64,000 nt of DNA from Rhineura floridana (taxonomy: Eukaryota > Chordata > Lepidosauria > Squamata > Rhineuridae): the NCBI RefSeq assembly GCF_030035675.1, contig NC_084480.1, positions 129,158,738 through 129,222,737 of the forward strand, written 5' to 3'. Below are positions 1 through 11,717 of this stretch, piece after piece. Both the position numbers and the translations under genes were made by a program. The notes below the pieces were generated by a model. That model was not told the DNA's origin, did not search any database, and was given only the letters and a program-made list of their open reading frames with translations. The stretch's first letter is position 1; each line of letters begins with the position of its first letter.

Positions 1-694
1 CAAACTAACGTCACACGCTAGACAGCCCTTATCTCTTATCTGCCCAGAAGTGTAAGAACGGCTTTAGTTCGCAGCGTCGAAATAGCTAGTAGCAGAAAGA
101 ATGAGCAGATTCGTAAAAAAAAAAGACAAAAAGTAGATCAAAAAAAATAGTCCCAGCCAATAAATCAAAAAGATTTCTTATCTCTTTCAATCAGAAATCT
201 CTCATCCGTTTAATCTTTAGAATGCTATTTTCCATGTCAGCTTTTTGCAATAAAAAAAAGATACGCTATTTATATTTTCTTCCCCCTTAGTTCCGTGAAT
301 AAAAAAAGGAAAGTCTTACCTCACCTAGGTTATCTCAATTGCTGTTACTTTGACAAATCTCTTTAGCTGTATAGATAAGAAAATGATGAATGTAGACAGG
401 AGGATGTTTGCCTGTTAATCCGTATAAAAAAACGGGTCACTTATCCAGCTGAGCTAGCATAAAAATCCTCGCTCTGTCTGAGCTGCTGGAAGACAGACAA
501 TTCTGACGAATTCCAGACTCCAACAATCAAAACAAAGCTATGTAGGAAATCTCACGTTTCTTCTTTAACCGGAAGAAATTATTCCCAGTCAGAAAAGAGC
601 CTTCTGACTGAATTTAAACTGGAAAAGTTTCATCCAAGACGTAGCTCGTCTCAGAGGCTGCACAGGCGTAGGGATCCTCCTGGGAAGTCTCCCA
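1..694. other. AT-rich sequence, nothing recognised
   Basis: No reading frame, splice-flanked exon or known repeat was recognised. There are several A-runs (around 114-150) but no tandem structure. Confidence 0.5.
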
Positions 695-1370
695 TTTCTT
701 CTTAATTTCTCATTTCTGCGTAAAATATTTTGTAGTTGCCTGATTGAAAATGTCCCATTCCCGTCCATTTGAATTCAGTCACTGCCAAGTATTGTAATGT
801 TGATGCGTCCCATTACTTGCTTGACAATTTCTAACTTTCCCTGGTTCATGCTTCTCACATTCCATGTTCCTATTGTGTACATCGTACAACACCGGACTCT
901 CCTTTCGCATCTGTGCTCATCAGCCTCTGGGCTTCCATTCACCTTTGACCTGGTTGCGCCATTAGTCACAGCACTACTTGTACTTGTCCTTTGTTTTTCC
1001 CCAGTAGCTCAGTGAGTGCCATCTGACCTGGGGGCCTCATCTTCCAGCACTATCTCGTGTTACATTTTGCATACTCAGTTCATAGGGTTTTCATGGTAAG
1101 AGGTATTGGTTTTCCCGTTCTGTGTTGTAAACCACCCTGGGGTCTCTTGACGAAGGGTGGTATATAAGTGGAATAAAATAAATAAATAAATAAATAAAAT
1201 AAATTCAGAGGTGGTTTTCCTCTGAGTTTGGATGCATCTTAGTCTGGTGTCTCAGCTTTGACCATTCCACCTTGGGTGACCCTGCTAGGAGTCTAGCCTC
1301 TTGGTCTAGACTCCTGACGGCATTGCTCTCAGCTTCTTCGACACTCTAAAACCCCTTCTCCACATTAAGG
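695..1370 (-). mobile_element. BovB/RTE LINE 5' fragment, antisense, split by an L2 tail
   Basis: On the minus strand this stretch matches the first ~600 bases of the BovB at 7621-10888. Both contain the start of the endonuclease ORF, including TWNVRSMNQGKLEIVKQ. Here that translation lies at 775-969 and is open from residue 1 to 64. The sense 5' end is at about 1370, where the shared 'gttgaagaagctgagag'-like segment is found in reverse. Only the 5' part is present, which is unusual because LINE copies are normally truncated at the 5' end and keep the 3' end. This points to a later deletion or rearrangement. A short L2 tail (1108-1204) interrupts it. Confidence 0.8.
1108..1204 (+). mobile_element. 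L2-clade LINE 3' tail inserted in BovB fragment
   Basis: It has the usual squamate L2 ending: 'tgtaaaccaccctgggg', a hairpin-forming 'gaagggtggtatataa', then a (aaat)n tail. It sits inside the antisense BovB piece, whose sequence continues on both sides. The insertion is therefore younger than the BovB fragment. No clear target duplication beyond a few bases. Confidence 0.75.
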
Positions 1371-1569
1371 TGTGCATCCTAAAGGAGGTGATTGAGGTGG
1401 ACGATCAAACCCAGCCATTAATCCAAATCTGTCTGCAGTACAGGTTAGAATATACAGGACCTTTGCAGGGCAGATAACACAAGTACATGTTGTACTAAGG
1501 GAAAAATTTTTTTTTTCTCCAGATAATGTAGTCAGGGGTACTGAATTATATCCAATGGTGTCCCTTCAC
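1371..1569. other. No feature recognised
   Basis: Unique-looking sequence between the BovB fragment and a fold-back element. No exon or motif was supported. Confidence 0.4.
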
Positions 1570-1820
1570 CTGACTGAAGGCTCTTTGATTCTGCAGAGGC
1601 TCCCATCAGTGAAACGGAGAGGGAGGTGATTTTCACTAGTTTTCTCTCCCCCCCAGCCTCCATACCCCAAATCTGATCCAGAAAGCTGGGGGACCATTAG
1701 AAATGGTGTGGAAGATGGTGCAGGAGGCTACAGGGAGAGGGAGAAATAGGTGAAAATACCCTTACCTCCCCCCCATTTTGCTAATGGGAGTCTCCATTGG
1801 ATCAAAGAGCCTCCCATCAG
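1570..1820. repeat. Fold-back (inverted-repeat) element
   Basis: The left arm (from 1570, containing 'ggctctttgat' and 'ctcccatcag') is repeated in reverse complement at the right end (to 1820, containing 'atcaaagagcctcccat'). Each arm is roughly 70-80 bases with substitutions and small gaps, giving a ~250-bp hairpin typical of a MITE or fold-back DNA transposon. No open frame and no clear target duplication. The family is not identified. Confidence 0.6.
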
Positions 1821-2783
1821 TAGAGAGGCATTATATTTGTTTATTTTATTTTTCAGTCCGTCAGCTGAGAGAATAGAGAGCAGTGCAACCTCATTCTCCA
1901 TAATTAATTAATTAAAGGATTCAAGATGTATGGAATGGCTGACTAGCGATGGGCTCCATTTCTGCAGTAATCAGATTTGCCATCGGATTAATTATTATTT
2001 CTGATATTCTCTATCCTTGCAGAGAGAATTTTGAAATAACAACTCTGTGCCTGGTTTCCCATTCATTCTTTTTTTCTGATTCTTTTTTTAAAATTCTTTT
2101 TGAAATCATTGATAGTGTGAGTGATACTTTTATCAATCTACTTTGTATGTGAGCTCTTCAAACGTGTATTCCCTTTCACTGATGTTAATGAGGTGTTGAT
2201 TGCAAGTGACAGACAGAAAGCAGCAGGAGGGAATAGGTGTTGATTGTAAGCAGCAGGGTGGGAGACACTGACTTGATTATCTGCCTTAAATCTGTCTGCA
2301 GTGCACTTGAAAATGAATGCAAATAGGCAATCATTACAGAGTTCAGAATAAAGACTGATACCAGTGGAGACTCATTAATAAATAGCTAATATAATATCAA
2401 TAATTCTCTGCAAAGCCACGCTTAAAAATGAAACATAAAAAAGGAGATGATTCCATCCCTAGCTTTGACCCTCCAATACAAAAGCATGAAATAGATCTTT
2501 GAGATAAAATGACTTGGTTGAGGCTTCTAAAGTGAAAATATTTGCTTTGTTCTTGAACAAAAAGTGCATGTTGCAACAGCCCAAGATAGTTGTTGGCAAT
2601 GAAGGAAGAGGCACAGGTGGTGTATATAGCAACTGCCAAACTTTGCTAACATGAAGAACTAAAGTAATTAAGGGCTGTTCTTGGGTGTGCATACATAGGA
2701 CCAAGCCTATTGGAGAGGCATTACATCACTGGTAAACTATTTCCCTACTTTCTTAACAAGTTTTAGCAGATACTACAGCTAGA
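1821..2783. other. No feature recognised; short internal duplication
   Basis: AT-rich. Around 2194-2260 a phrase of the type 'ggtgttgattg...gcagcaggagg/ggtggg' occurs twice about 40 bases apart. Nothing else was recognised. Confidence 0.4.
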
Positions 2784-3347
2784 ATGGGGAACCTCCAACC
2801 CACAAGCCTAATTAGACCTGGCAAGCTTCCCCATTTAGCCTGCCAGGTCATTTTGACCAAGCCACATCATTTTTTTATTACATTTTTATTTCAGAGATAG
2901 AGGATGTGTGCTGCTGGAACAGGCAGGCGAGACTGGCAGTGTCCCTGGAACTGCCTCCTCCACATTCCAGAAGCCATCCAGGGGCCAGGGAGTCAGGACT
3001 TGTTACATGATCACTCAGTTGCTTAGGTAATACATGGCTGTGTCCACTGCCATAGTACAATTTCCATGTAGCATTGCATTGACACAGCTGATGCACAGCG
3101 AGTTCAGTCCTGATTTCTGCGGGTTTTCAGCAGGGAACTAGCTAGTGCACCCAGACTCCACAGGATTGAACTCCCTGCACATCGGCCAATGTGTGGGGAG
3201 TTCAATCCTGCTTTCTGCAGGGGTCAGCAGCCGCACTTCCACCTGTCCTACACCTGACATCACATATGACATCAGATGTGGGGTAGGTGGGTGTGGGTTG
3301 GGGGAATGGCCTTGTGAGCCGAATTTGGCATGCAGGCTAGAGGTTGT
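2784..3347. mobile_element. hAT-like non-autonomous element, degraded
   Basis: It begins with 'ggggaacctccaacccacaa' and, near 3225-3347, has the segment 'acacctgacatcacatatga', which recurs in diverged form near 20220 and 37210. The opening resembles the 'caggggtcgggaacctctgg' terminus of the intact copy at 29571-29921. I infer one family of short hAT-like elements with internal length variants. The right end here is uncertain. Confidence 0.45.
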
Positions 3348-5409
3348 ATGCAGGAAAACAATTTTTTTCTTGATTGTTTCCAAGGCAAGTTGCTAATTAC
3401 TGTTCCAAATACAATATGCGTGGTGGAGAAAGATGGGAGGATTTGTGCACACCAGTATTTTCCTATATAGTCATTGGTGTTTTGCAGGGTGAGTGTAAAA
3501 GCCACAAACTCTGTTACTACAATGGGACTAAAACCTGCCACTTACACTTCTTGTAGGTACTACCTATCTCCTGTTGGGAGATAGCAGTCATGAACAAATC
3601 ATTCTGTGATCTCTCTACCTTAAATGGATAAGCCATTTATTATCTTTTCCTGGTATTTATGGAGCTTCACTTTTATTGTGATTTTTAGAGTATCCACACG
3701 ATGCAGAGGTCAGATTTCTGTTTAAAAATAGAAGCAATTCTTAAAATTGTTATTCAAAGCATCACTGAAATATTTCCATTGTACAATAACAAATGGCATG
3801 CTGCTTGGACAGATGTGAGTGCAAGATGTCAAACTGCACATGCTTACTCATGTATATACAAATAGATAATGGAATGCAAATATGATTAATTCTTTACTGC
3901 AGTTGCATGCACAGCTGGTTCAAGGCTAGAGTGGGACTCAGCTTACGCACAAACAAAGTCACTGTGCTGTCATTTAGTGTGAGGTCCCAGGCAATTGTAG
4001 GTGAACCTCATTGCAGACAGAGCTTCACAGATTCAACTGAATAACTTCTAATGTTACGCTGCAAGGCTGAGACCTTTAACTGGCCTACTTGGTGAGTTAT
4101 TTGGTGCTGGGGCTGTGAGTTATGGACAAATTTGTTTACTTTTCAAGGGCTATTTTGCTTTTAATGTACTACAAAGGAATAAGGAAAAAAGTAGGCTTTT
4201 GTTCTGTATCTTTAATAGCAGCATGACAAAAAGAAGTTAAAGAGGGGAAAGACTTTCCATCACCGCCATGCAATGAAAATGGCACTTTTGAACTCCTGTA
4301 TATTGTGCAGTTGTTCAAAGCATAGAAGACCTGCCAGAGAGGAAAAGATGACATACCTAGAGTGAAAAAGCCCTACACTAACTTCAGTTAGGACTGCAAG
4401 CTTTAATCAGTAGAACAATTAATTACAGAAACTGTACTTTTAATATTTTCTTCCTTGTTCTTCATTCCAGTAACACACTAGAGCCAAAATGGCCTAAAAA
4501 AAGAATTAAACAAGTGTGTTCCACCAATAACCACTGGAGTAAATTTTGATAAATAAACTGAGGTTTACAGGCAGTCTTGCTCATTTTGATCCTGGTAGAT
4601 TACGGGAATGGGAGAAAGAACGGACATGGCAATGTCTTCATGATAGTGAATGGAAGTTTTTCTCTTATTCAATTATAAATTCTCACTTTCTTCAGTATCC
4701 TCAAAAAGGTGTTTTATATTGAGGTTTAGGATGATTGCAAATTTATTTAAATGTAATTGTGGTTTGGATAACTGATTAATTGATCAAAAAAGTATATGAT
4801 TAATCAACTAAAATGCCTTAACAGTCAATAGCCCTAATTACTACATTCATGACTCATGGGTCATAAAAATGGCAAGAAAAGCATGTAGATTTGTGAAAGA
4901 GGCAATAAATGCTGACATTCCTTAAAGCATTATTAAGAAAACAATGGTCTCAAATATAATATTTCACAAGATTTGTTTCCTAGACTAAATGCTACCTGCT
5001 TTTCATGGGAATCTAGACAGTTATTTATCAACAGGGCAAAAGAATGGGTTCATTTGGAAGTGGTCCCAGATCAGTAGAACTTGCTTAACTTTACAATCTT
5101 CATCCTCATACACAACAAAGCCCAAATAAATGTAACTGTATTTGCTCACATGTACCCCTTGGTTCCCTTTCCTCTCTTCTTCCTCTGTTCTAGGGTGGGC
5201 CATATATAAAAGTGGACAGATGGTCCTGTACCGTACATAGTTGTGTAGAAGAATGCATTTCAGCAAGCATTGCTTGCATGACAACTCTTAAAGGAACAGG
5301 GGACTGGTCCTCTACCCTGTTCTCTCCACACATTAAAATATTACTTTATCAGCTCCTTTGAACCAATGCATGTATTTGGCAAAGGGCCCAGTTCCATCAT
5401 TACTTAGAT
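3348..5409. other. 2 kb AT-rich sequence, nothing recognised
   Basis: I read both strands for splice-flanked conserved coding and for known repeat ends and found nothing supportable. Reading frames here are all under 100 codons with no family resemblance. Confidence 0.5.
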
Positions 5410-5673
5410 CAGTGTTCTTCAGTGTTGAGTCCCCAGATGTTGGTGGACTACAACTCCCATCAGTGGTGGCTGGTGTCTCCATGACAGTGGGTCAGTGGAA
5501 CCCACTCCAGGGTTTAGTCTGAACTTTCAAGGAGCTGTCAAAGGTGCTGAAACCTAGTCCCACAATAGGTGGGAGCCACCAGGCATCACTGACTCCCATC
5601 ATCCCTGACCATTAGCTAAGCTGGCTGGGGGTTATTTGGACAAAATCTGGGTGCCCAAGGTTGAAGAACACCG
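5410..5673. mobile_element. hAT-like MITE interrupted by a second hAT MITE
   Basis: Terminal inverted repeats are 'cagtgttcttcag' on the left and, in reverse, 'cggtgttcttcaa' on the right. The interior has the 'ggactacaactcccatca' segment common to reptilian fold-back MITEs. It is flanked by 8-base duplications acttagat (5402-5409) and actttgat (5674-5681), 7 of 8 matching, as expected for hAT. It is split by the younger element at 5461-5591. Confidence 0.75.
5461..5591. mobile_element. hAT MITE nested inside another MITE
   Basis: 131 bp with ends 'cagtggtggctggtg' and (reverse) 'cagtgatgcctggtg'. It is flanked by a perfect 8-base duplication actcccat at 5453-5460 and 5592-5599. Removing it joins the host element's 'aactcccat|catccctgacc', so the insertion order is clear. 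Confidence 0.85.
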
Positions 5674-5676
5674 ACT

Positions 5677-5800
5677 TTGATGATGATGATGATGAATTAA
5701 TTTATAAATCGCTTTTTACAAGCACCTCAAGGCAGTTTAGAAACATACCATTAAAAACAGCTAAAATGGTTTTTAAAACAGTACAGAATGAACACCTAAG
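5677..5800 (-). mobile_element. Short LINE 3' tail (L2-like), antisense
   Basis: On the minus strand it reads as an L2-like ending with 'ctgccttgaggtgc', a hairpin stem, and a trinucleotide tail, seen on the plus strand as (gat)n at 5678-5693. It lies directly beside the target duplication of the preceding hAT element. Family placement is by resemblance of the terminal hairpin only. Confidence 0.45.
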
Positions 5801-6341
5801 GCAAAGACATTTTCATCCAGCTAGAAAAAATGACATGTTAATTGCTGTATACTATAGCCAGTGTGAATTTTTCACATTCTGCAATGTTAAATTGAAAATA
5901 CCCCCTTCCCATTCTGATGCTTCCTATAAGCTCATTTGAAAACAAAACCTTACAAAACTTATAGTCCTGAACTCAGAAACGCTTGCTTAACAACTCTCTA
6001 CATTTTCATGGTGATACACAAAACAGTCAGAGTTCAAAGTCTAAAAACAGAGGGGGGGGGGAACCCAGATCCCTTCTGGACTTTTTTCTGTGAGAGTTCT
6101 GTTGAAATTCATTAAAAATCAGTCATGTTCACAAAGTACCTGTAATCCTGATACTGACCTTGCCCCATACTCTGACCTTCATCTTCTGCAGTTTAAAGGT
6201 TTAAAAAATGCCTGGCTGATTTTTAATTAATTTAATAAACTTTGGCTTGAAGTCAATGATAATGTCAGGCATGCTCAGTAAGAACCAACTGTCAGTGTTC
6301 TCAAAGTCAGATTCACAGCTGCTCTCCTTGCCTAATCAGGG
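5801..6341. other. No feature recognised
   Basis: AT-rich unique-looking sequence with a G-run near 6051-6060. No exon or repeat was recognised. Confidence 0.4.
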
Positions 6342-6630
6342 GGCCACACCCACACCAGACTTTGATTTCATGTGAGACACCCATGGCTTCCCTCAGAGAA
6401 TCCTGGGAAATGTAGTTTGTGAAGGGTGCTGAGAGGAGACTCCTCTTTCTCTGAGAGAGCTCCAGTGGCCAGAGTGGTTTAACAGTCAGCCACTCTGACT
6501 GAAGCTCTGTGAGGGGAATAGGGGATCTCCTAGCAACTCTCACCACCCTTCACTAACTACACTTCCCAGGATTCTTTGGGAGAAGCCATGACTGCCTAAA
6601 GTGAAATAACAGTCTGGTGTGAATGTGGCC
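6342..6630. mobile_element. Palindromic MITE, 289 bp
   Basis: Left end 'ggccacacccacaccagact' and right end in reverse 'ggccacattcacaccagact' form terminal inverted repeats. Inside, 'gaatcctgggaaatgtagtt' on the left is mirrored by 'cccaggattctttgggagaa' on the right. Related partial copies are at 51074-51224 and 55216-55316. It has no coding capacity. Superfamily is unassigned (Harbinger or hAT) because no convincing target duplication was seen. Confidence 0.7.
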
Positions 6631-7609
6631 AGGGACAGCTTTGGTTTAACTTTGAGTTGGAGGCTTCATGTGCCTGCTGCAGAATAAAACGATGAGGGAA
6701 ATGCTGAAAAGCAATGATACAGTTCACAATGTTTTCCTTTTCAAAAGGAAAGGGGCTTCCCCTCTGACCAGTGCCCACCTACCCAATCTCCTCCCCCTCC
6801 CCCCTTCCTCCCCTCCCCCCTCCTCCTCCCCAAGTCAGTTTTGCCTATCTTAAGCATGATTGCAGGGGAGTAAATACCACTGAACTCAATAAGCATGCAA
6901 ATGATCAATCCATCCTCAGCAAACTTGCACAGGATCCCATTTCTTACCTCCTGGATTAAAAAGCAGAGAAATTCACTAATAGGCAAAAAACCTTGCGGTT
7001 TAAGAACGTACCTGTAACCAACAGATATTTCTATCAAACTTTAAAAAGCAGGGAAATTGGGCAGCTATAGTGAATGCACCAGGGGAGCAGGAGACCTGAA
7101 CTCCTCTCTGAGATATTGTAGTGCCCTACAACTTTGTCAAAAAGCAAACACAATTTGGGCTGGTCTTTCACAGTCCAATCCACTTACTGTGTAGCTTGGA
7201 AGAATTTGGTAACATGTGCCTCTGAGCATATGGTGAGTGGTGGCAACACCTGCAATCAGCCCAAAGAATAGAAAGAAGACATGTGCTGTGCTGGTCTTGT
7301 TTTAGCAGGGAGGAAGCAACATTATTAAAACAGCTGATATAGTTGAGATAGGCACTTTAAAAATGTCTGATCTACTGTGCAATTTTAGTGAAGTTTCCTA
7401 TAGGAAATCATTTTCTTTTGTTTCTATTTCTGTGAATATGTGAGGTACAGCAACACTTTGCAAACTTTACACTAAAAAAACCTCCAACAATAATTGTGGA
7501 ATAATGGCACTGACTGTTCTGTAGAATGCTTTCCAAACCAGCTGACCCATACAGCATTGTGAGAAATTACCATCTTGTCCAGGTGAAACCCCCATGATTT
7601 AGGTCTGCT
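6631..7609. other. No gene; polypyrimidine tract at 6780-6832
   Basis: A ~50-base C/T tract (6780-6832) is the only notable feature. The rest is unique-looking, with no exon recognised. Confidence 0.4.
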
Positions 7610-7620
7610 ATACATTATCA

Positions 7621-10600
7621 TGTATAGGTGAGGGGGGTTGAGAGTGTTGAAGAAGCTGAGAGCAATTCTGTCAGGAGTGTAGACCAAGAGGCTAGACACC
7701 TAGCAGGGGTACCCAAGGCGGAATGGTCAAAGCTGAGACACCAGACTAAGATGCATCCAAACTCAGAGGAAGGCAATGGTAAACCACCACTGAATATCTG
7801 TTACCATGAAAACCCTATGAACAGAGTATCCAAAATGCAACATGAGATAGTGCTGGAAGATGAGATCCCCAGGTCAGAAGGCACTCACCAAACTACTGGG
7901 GGAGAACAACGGACAAGTTTAGGGCTGTGACTAATGACGCAGCTGGGTCAAAGCCAAAGGGAAGCCCAGAGGCTGATGCGCACAGATGCGAAAGGAGAGT
8001 CTGGAGTTGTAAGATGCACACTATACGAACATGGAATGTGAGAAGTATGAACCAGGGAAAGTTAGAAATTGTCAAGCAAGAAATGGAACGTATCAACATT
8101 ACTTGGTGGTGACTGAATTCAAATGGACGGGAATGGGACATTTTCAATCAGGCAACTACAAAATATTTTATGCAGGAAATGAGAAATCAAGAAGAAACTT
8201 TAATAGTTGCTTTAATAGTGAGAAATGAGGTAGCAAAAGCAATTAGGAGCTACAATGCAAGGTCTGAGCGAGTGATATCAATGAGATTAAACGGGAAACC
8301 TATTGACATAACCATCATCCAAGTCTACACTCCACCGTCAAACGCAGAAGAAGAAGGAGAGATTTTAGGCAGAAGTACAGGAGGAAATTGATCACACACC
8401 AAAACAAGATATGATGATAATCATGGGAGAGTGGAATGCAAAAGTAGGGAACAGAGAAGAACTAGGAATTGTGGGAAAATGGGGCTTAGCAGACAGAAAT
8501 GAAGCAGGAGAAAGACTTATTGAATTCTGTGAAGCCAATAATTTGTTTCTTGCAAACACATATTTTGAGCAACCAAAAAGACAACTGTACATGTGGACAT
8601 CACCAAATGGTCAATATAGGAATCAAATTGATTACATAATTGGCAACAGAAGATGGAGAAGTTCCATACTTTCTGCAAAAACAAGACCAGGAGCAGACTG
8701 CGGTACAGATCATGAACTGATAATATTGAAAATCAGAGTAAAGCTAACGAAGAACAACAAAGCAATCATCATGCCAAAATACAATTTAAATAACATCCCA
8801 GAAGAATATAAAGATCAAATAAGGAACAGATTTGAGGCTTTAAACTTACTTGACAGAGAGCCAGAAGAACTATGGAGTGAAGTCAGAGACATTATCAGGG
8901 AAGAATGCAAAAAGACAATACCTCTAGTTAAAAAGAGAGAAAGACCTCAATGGAGGACTGAAGAAACTCTTAAAATGATTAAAGAGAGAAGGAAAGCAAA
9001 AGCAAAAGGAGATAGAAACACGGTCAGAACCCTCAATGCAACAATATAGCGCCTAGTATGCAGGGACAAAGAGAACTATTACAATAGTTATTGTATAGAA
9101 ATAGAGGACAACAAAAAGGGAAGAACAAGAGCCCTATTCCAAAAGATTAGAGAAATGAAAGGGAAATTTAAACCAAGAATAGGGATATTGAATAATCAAC
9201 AGGAGAATACACTGACTGACTAGGGGTGCTGAATAATCACTGACTTACCAAAATGAAATAAAAGGAAGATGGAAGCAATACACTGAAGAACACTATAAAA
9301 GAGATGCAAGGATGACAGATTCATTTACGGAGGAACCATATGATGAAGAACCAGAAATATTAGAATGTGAGGTGAAAGCTGCTCTTAAAATACTTGGAAG
9401 AAACAAATCACCAGGAACACATGGCATACCAATAGAGTTGCTACAAGATACTGAGACTGAATCTCTCCAAATTTTGACAAAAATTTGTCAACAAATATGG
9501 AAAACTAAACAATGGCCCACAGACTGGAAGTGTTCAATATATATCCCAATTCCAAAGAAAGGGGATCCCAGGGAATGCAGTAATTATCAAACTATTGCCT
9601 TCCCATGCAAGTAAAAAAAATGCTCAAGATTCTACAACAAAGGCTCTTACCATATATGGAGCAAGAAATGTCAGACATCCAAGCTGGATTTAGAAAGGGA
9701 AGAGGCACCAGAGATCATATTGCAAGCATACGTTGGATACAGCCACTCTCATGGCTGTATACTAATGGAATGGAGCAAGGAATTTCAGGAGAAAATCACC
9801 CTGTGTTTTATAGATTACAGCAAAGCCTTTGTGTAGATCATGAAAAACTATGGAATGCTTTAAAAGAAATGGGGGTGCCACAGCATCTGATTGTCCTCAT
9901 GCGCAACCTATACTCTGGACAAGAGGCTACTGTAAGAACAGAATATGGAGAAACTGATTGGTTCCCAATCGGAAAGGGTGTGAAACAGGGGTGTATTTTA
10001 TAACCCCATTTGTTTAATCTGTATGCAGAACATATCATACAGAAAGCGGGATTGGACCAAGATGAAGGAGGTGTGAAAATTGGAGGGAGAAATATCAGTA
10101 ATTTAAGATATGCAGATGATACCATACTACTAGCAGAAACCAGTAAAGATTTGAAACAAACGCTGATGAAAGATAAAGAGGAAAGCACAAAAGCAGGACT
10201 ACAACTCTACGTAAAAAAGACTAAAGTAATGACAACAGAAGATTATGTAACTGTAAAGTTGACAATGAGGATATTGAACTTGTCAAGGATTATCAATACC
10301 TCGGCACAGTCATTAACCAAAATGGAGAGAATAGTAAAAAAAATCAGTCTAGGATTGGGGAGGGCAGGTATGAGAGAACTAGAAAAGGTCATCAGATGCA
10401 AAGTTGTATCACTAAACACCAAAGTCAGGATCATTCAGACCATGGTATTCCCGATCTCTATGTATGGATGTGAAAGTTGGACAGTGAAAACAGTGGAGAA
10501 GAGAAAAATCCACTCATTTGAAATGTGGTGTTGGAGGAGAGCTTTGCCCATACCATGGACTATGAAAAAGACAAATAATTGGGTGTTAGAACAAATTAAA

Positions 10601-10888
10601 TAAAAACTGTCACTAGATGCTAAAATGATGAAACTGAGGTTATCATCCTTTGGACACATCATGAGAAGACATGACTCACTAGAAAAGACAATAATGCTGG
10701 GAAAAACAGAAGGGAGTAGAAAAAGAGGAAGGCCAAACAAGAGATGGATTGATTCCATAAAGGAAGCCACAGACCTGAACTGACAAGATCTGAACAGGGT
10801 GGTTCATGACAGATGCTCCTGGAGGTCACTGATTCATAGGGTTGCCATAAGTCGTAATCTACTTGAAGGCATATACCAACAACAACAA
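7621..10888 (+). mobile_element. Full-length BovB (RTE clade) LINE
   Basis: A 3268-bp element flanked by a perfect 11-base target duplication, atacattatca (7610-7620 and 10889-10899). That duplication plus the 3' tail 'gggttgccataagtcg...cttgaaggc' with (caa)n marks both ends, so this is a complete insertion. Order: short 5' leader, APE endonuclease, reverse transcriptase, C-terminal domain, short 3' UTR. The BovB-type 3' end is also the tail of the SINEs at 11500, 17470, 42760 and 55641, which the BovB machinery is thought to mobilise. The reading frame is broken many times, so this copy is dead. Confidence 0.93.
7927..10878 (+). pseudogene. BovB ORF (endonuclease-reverse transcriptase), broken
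   Basis: Open pieces in order are 7927-8112, 8170-8391, 8411-9049, 9312-9614, 9605-10003 and 10010-10603. The N-terminal endonuclease shows TWNVRSMNQGK, IIMGEWNAKVG, and the YRNQIDYIIGNRRWRSS and GTDHELI blocks. The RT shows QAGFRKGRGTRDHI, GKGVKQGCIL and LRYADDTILLAE, with the two catalytic aspartates (YADD) kept. After RT come VMFPISMYGCESW-like and MWCWRR motifs near 10440-10540 and [17 protein letters not shown] near 10734. A stop follows CIL at 10001-10003, in frame with the next segment, so a single substitution separates those two pieces. Other breaks are frame shifts. Family length is about 1000 residues; nothing major is missing. Confidence 0.9.
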
Positions 10889-10899
10889 ATACATTATCA

Positions 10900-11486
10900 C
10901 TGGGACATGGAGGCCATTGGCTTGGAACCTGTTTGTTTTCTCCAGCTCCTACTCTGTTGCAGATGAAGCCACTTTTAAAGCAGGCTCCACAATGAGATTC
11001 AATGTGTAGGTTGGCAACAATATTTATTTATTCTAAAACACTTTCACCCCAACTTTTCTGCTTGAAGTAAACAAACATCCCAAGTGGTTTACAGATGAAA
11101 TAGCAGATATGCCCAAGCAACCAAATGAGCAGGAAAAGAGTAGATAAAAGAGCAAAGAACAACAAAAATAAAACTAGGAAAATGTATAGGAGGATAACAG
11201 GTGAATAAGGCCTCTATCTTCCACTTCTCAAAATCCTCCAAAACATGAGGGGAACCAGGCCAATCTGCCAGGGAAAAGAGCCCCAGCGTGATAGCTTGTA
11301 AGGCTGTCTCAAGTACCCACCCACCTGACTCCCAAACACAGAGCATGACTTCAGCTGAAGACCTAATGCCTTCCTGAAAAATCAAGAGTGGGATGGCCAC
11401 TTTTGCACTGATAAAAAAAAGAGGATGAAAGAGGGCACAGAACTGCATAACATTGACATAAGCTTATTTATATGCATAGATGGACA
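10900..11486. other. No gene; possible antisense LINE tail near 11018-11130
   Basis: From 11018 there is a 'tttatttattctaaaacact' stretch followed by 'agtggtttacagatgaaata', which resembles the reverse of an L2-like 3' end. It is too diverged to place firmly. The rest is unrecognised. Confidence 0.3.
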
Positions 11487-11499
11487 CTTGGAAACAATT

Positions 11500-11704
11500 T
11501 TAAAAAATCTACTGCCTTCAAGTCGATTCTGACTTATGGCAACCCTATGAATAGGATTTTCATGAGGCTGAGAGGCAGTGACTGGCCCAACGTCACCCAG
11601 TGAGCTTCATGGCTATGCGAGGATTTGGACTCCGGTATCCCAGGTCGTAGTCCAACACCTTAACCACTACACCACACTGGCACTCCTACACCACACTGGC
11701 ACTC
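11500..11704 (-). mobile_element. tRNA-derived SINE with BovB tail (Sauria type)
   Basis: On the minus strand it begins with a tRNA-like head (A box around 'tagtggttaaggtgttgg', B box around 'ggagtccaaatcc') and ends with the BovB-like 'gggttgccataagtcagaat'. A 13-base target duplication, cttggaaacaatt, flanks it (11487-11499, 11705-11717). The first ~19 bases of the head are present twice in tandem (11667-11704, unit 'acaccacactggcactcct'). Confidence 0.9.
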
Positions 11705-11717
11705 CTTGGAAACAATT

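Noticed and set aside
775-1015. Small overlapping ORFs on both strands near 0.8-1.0 kb as host genes
   Set aside because: The minus frame is the BovB endonuclease start; the plus frame is its shadow.
11089-11448. Minus-strand 119-codon frame as a membrane protein gene
   Set aside because: Hydrophobic ending but no family resemblance, no splice context, and it overlaps a possible antisense LINE tail.
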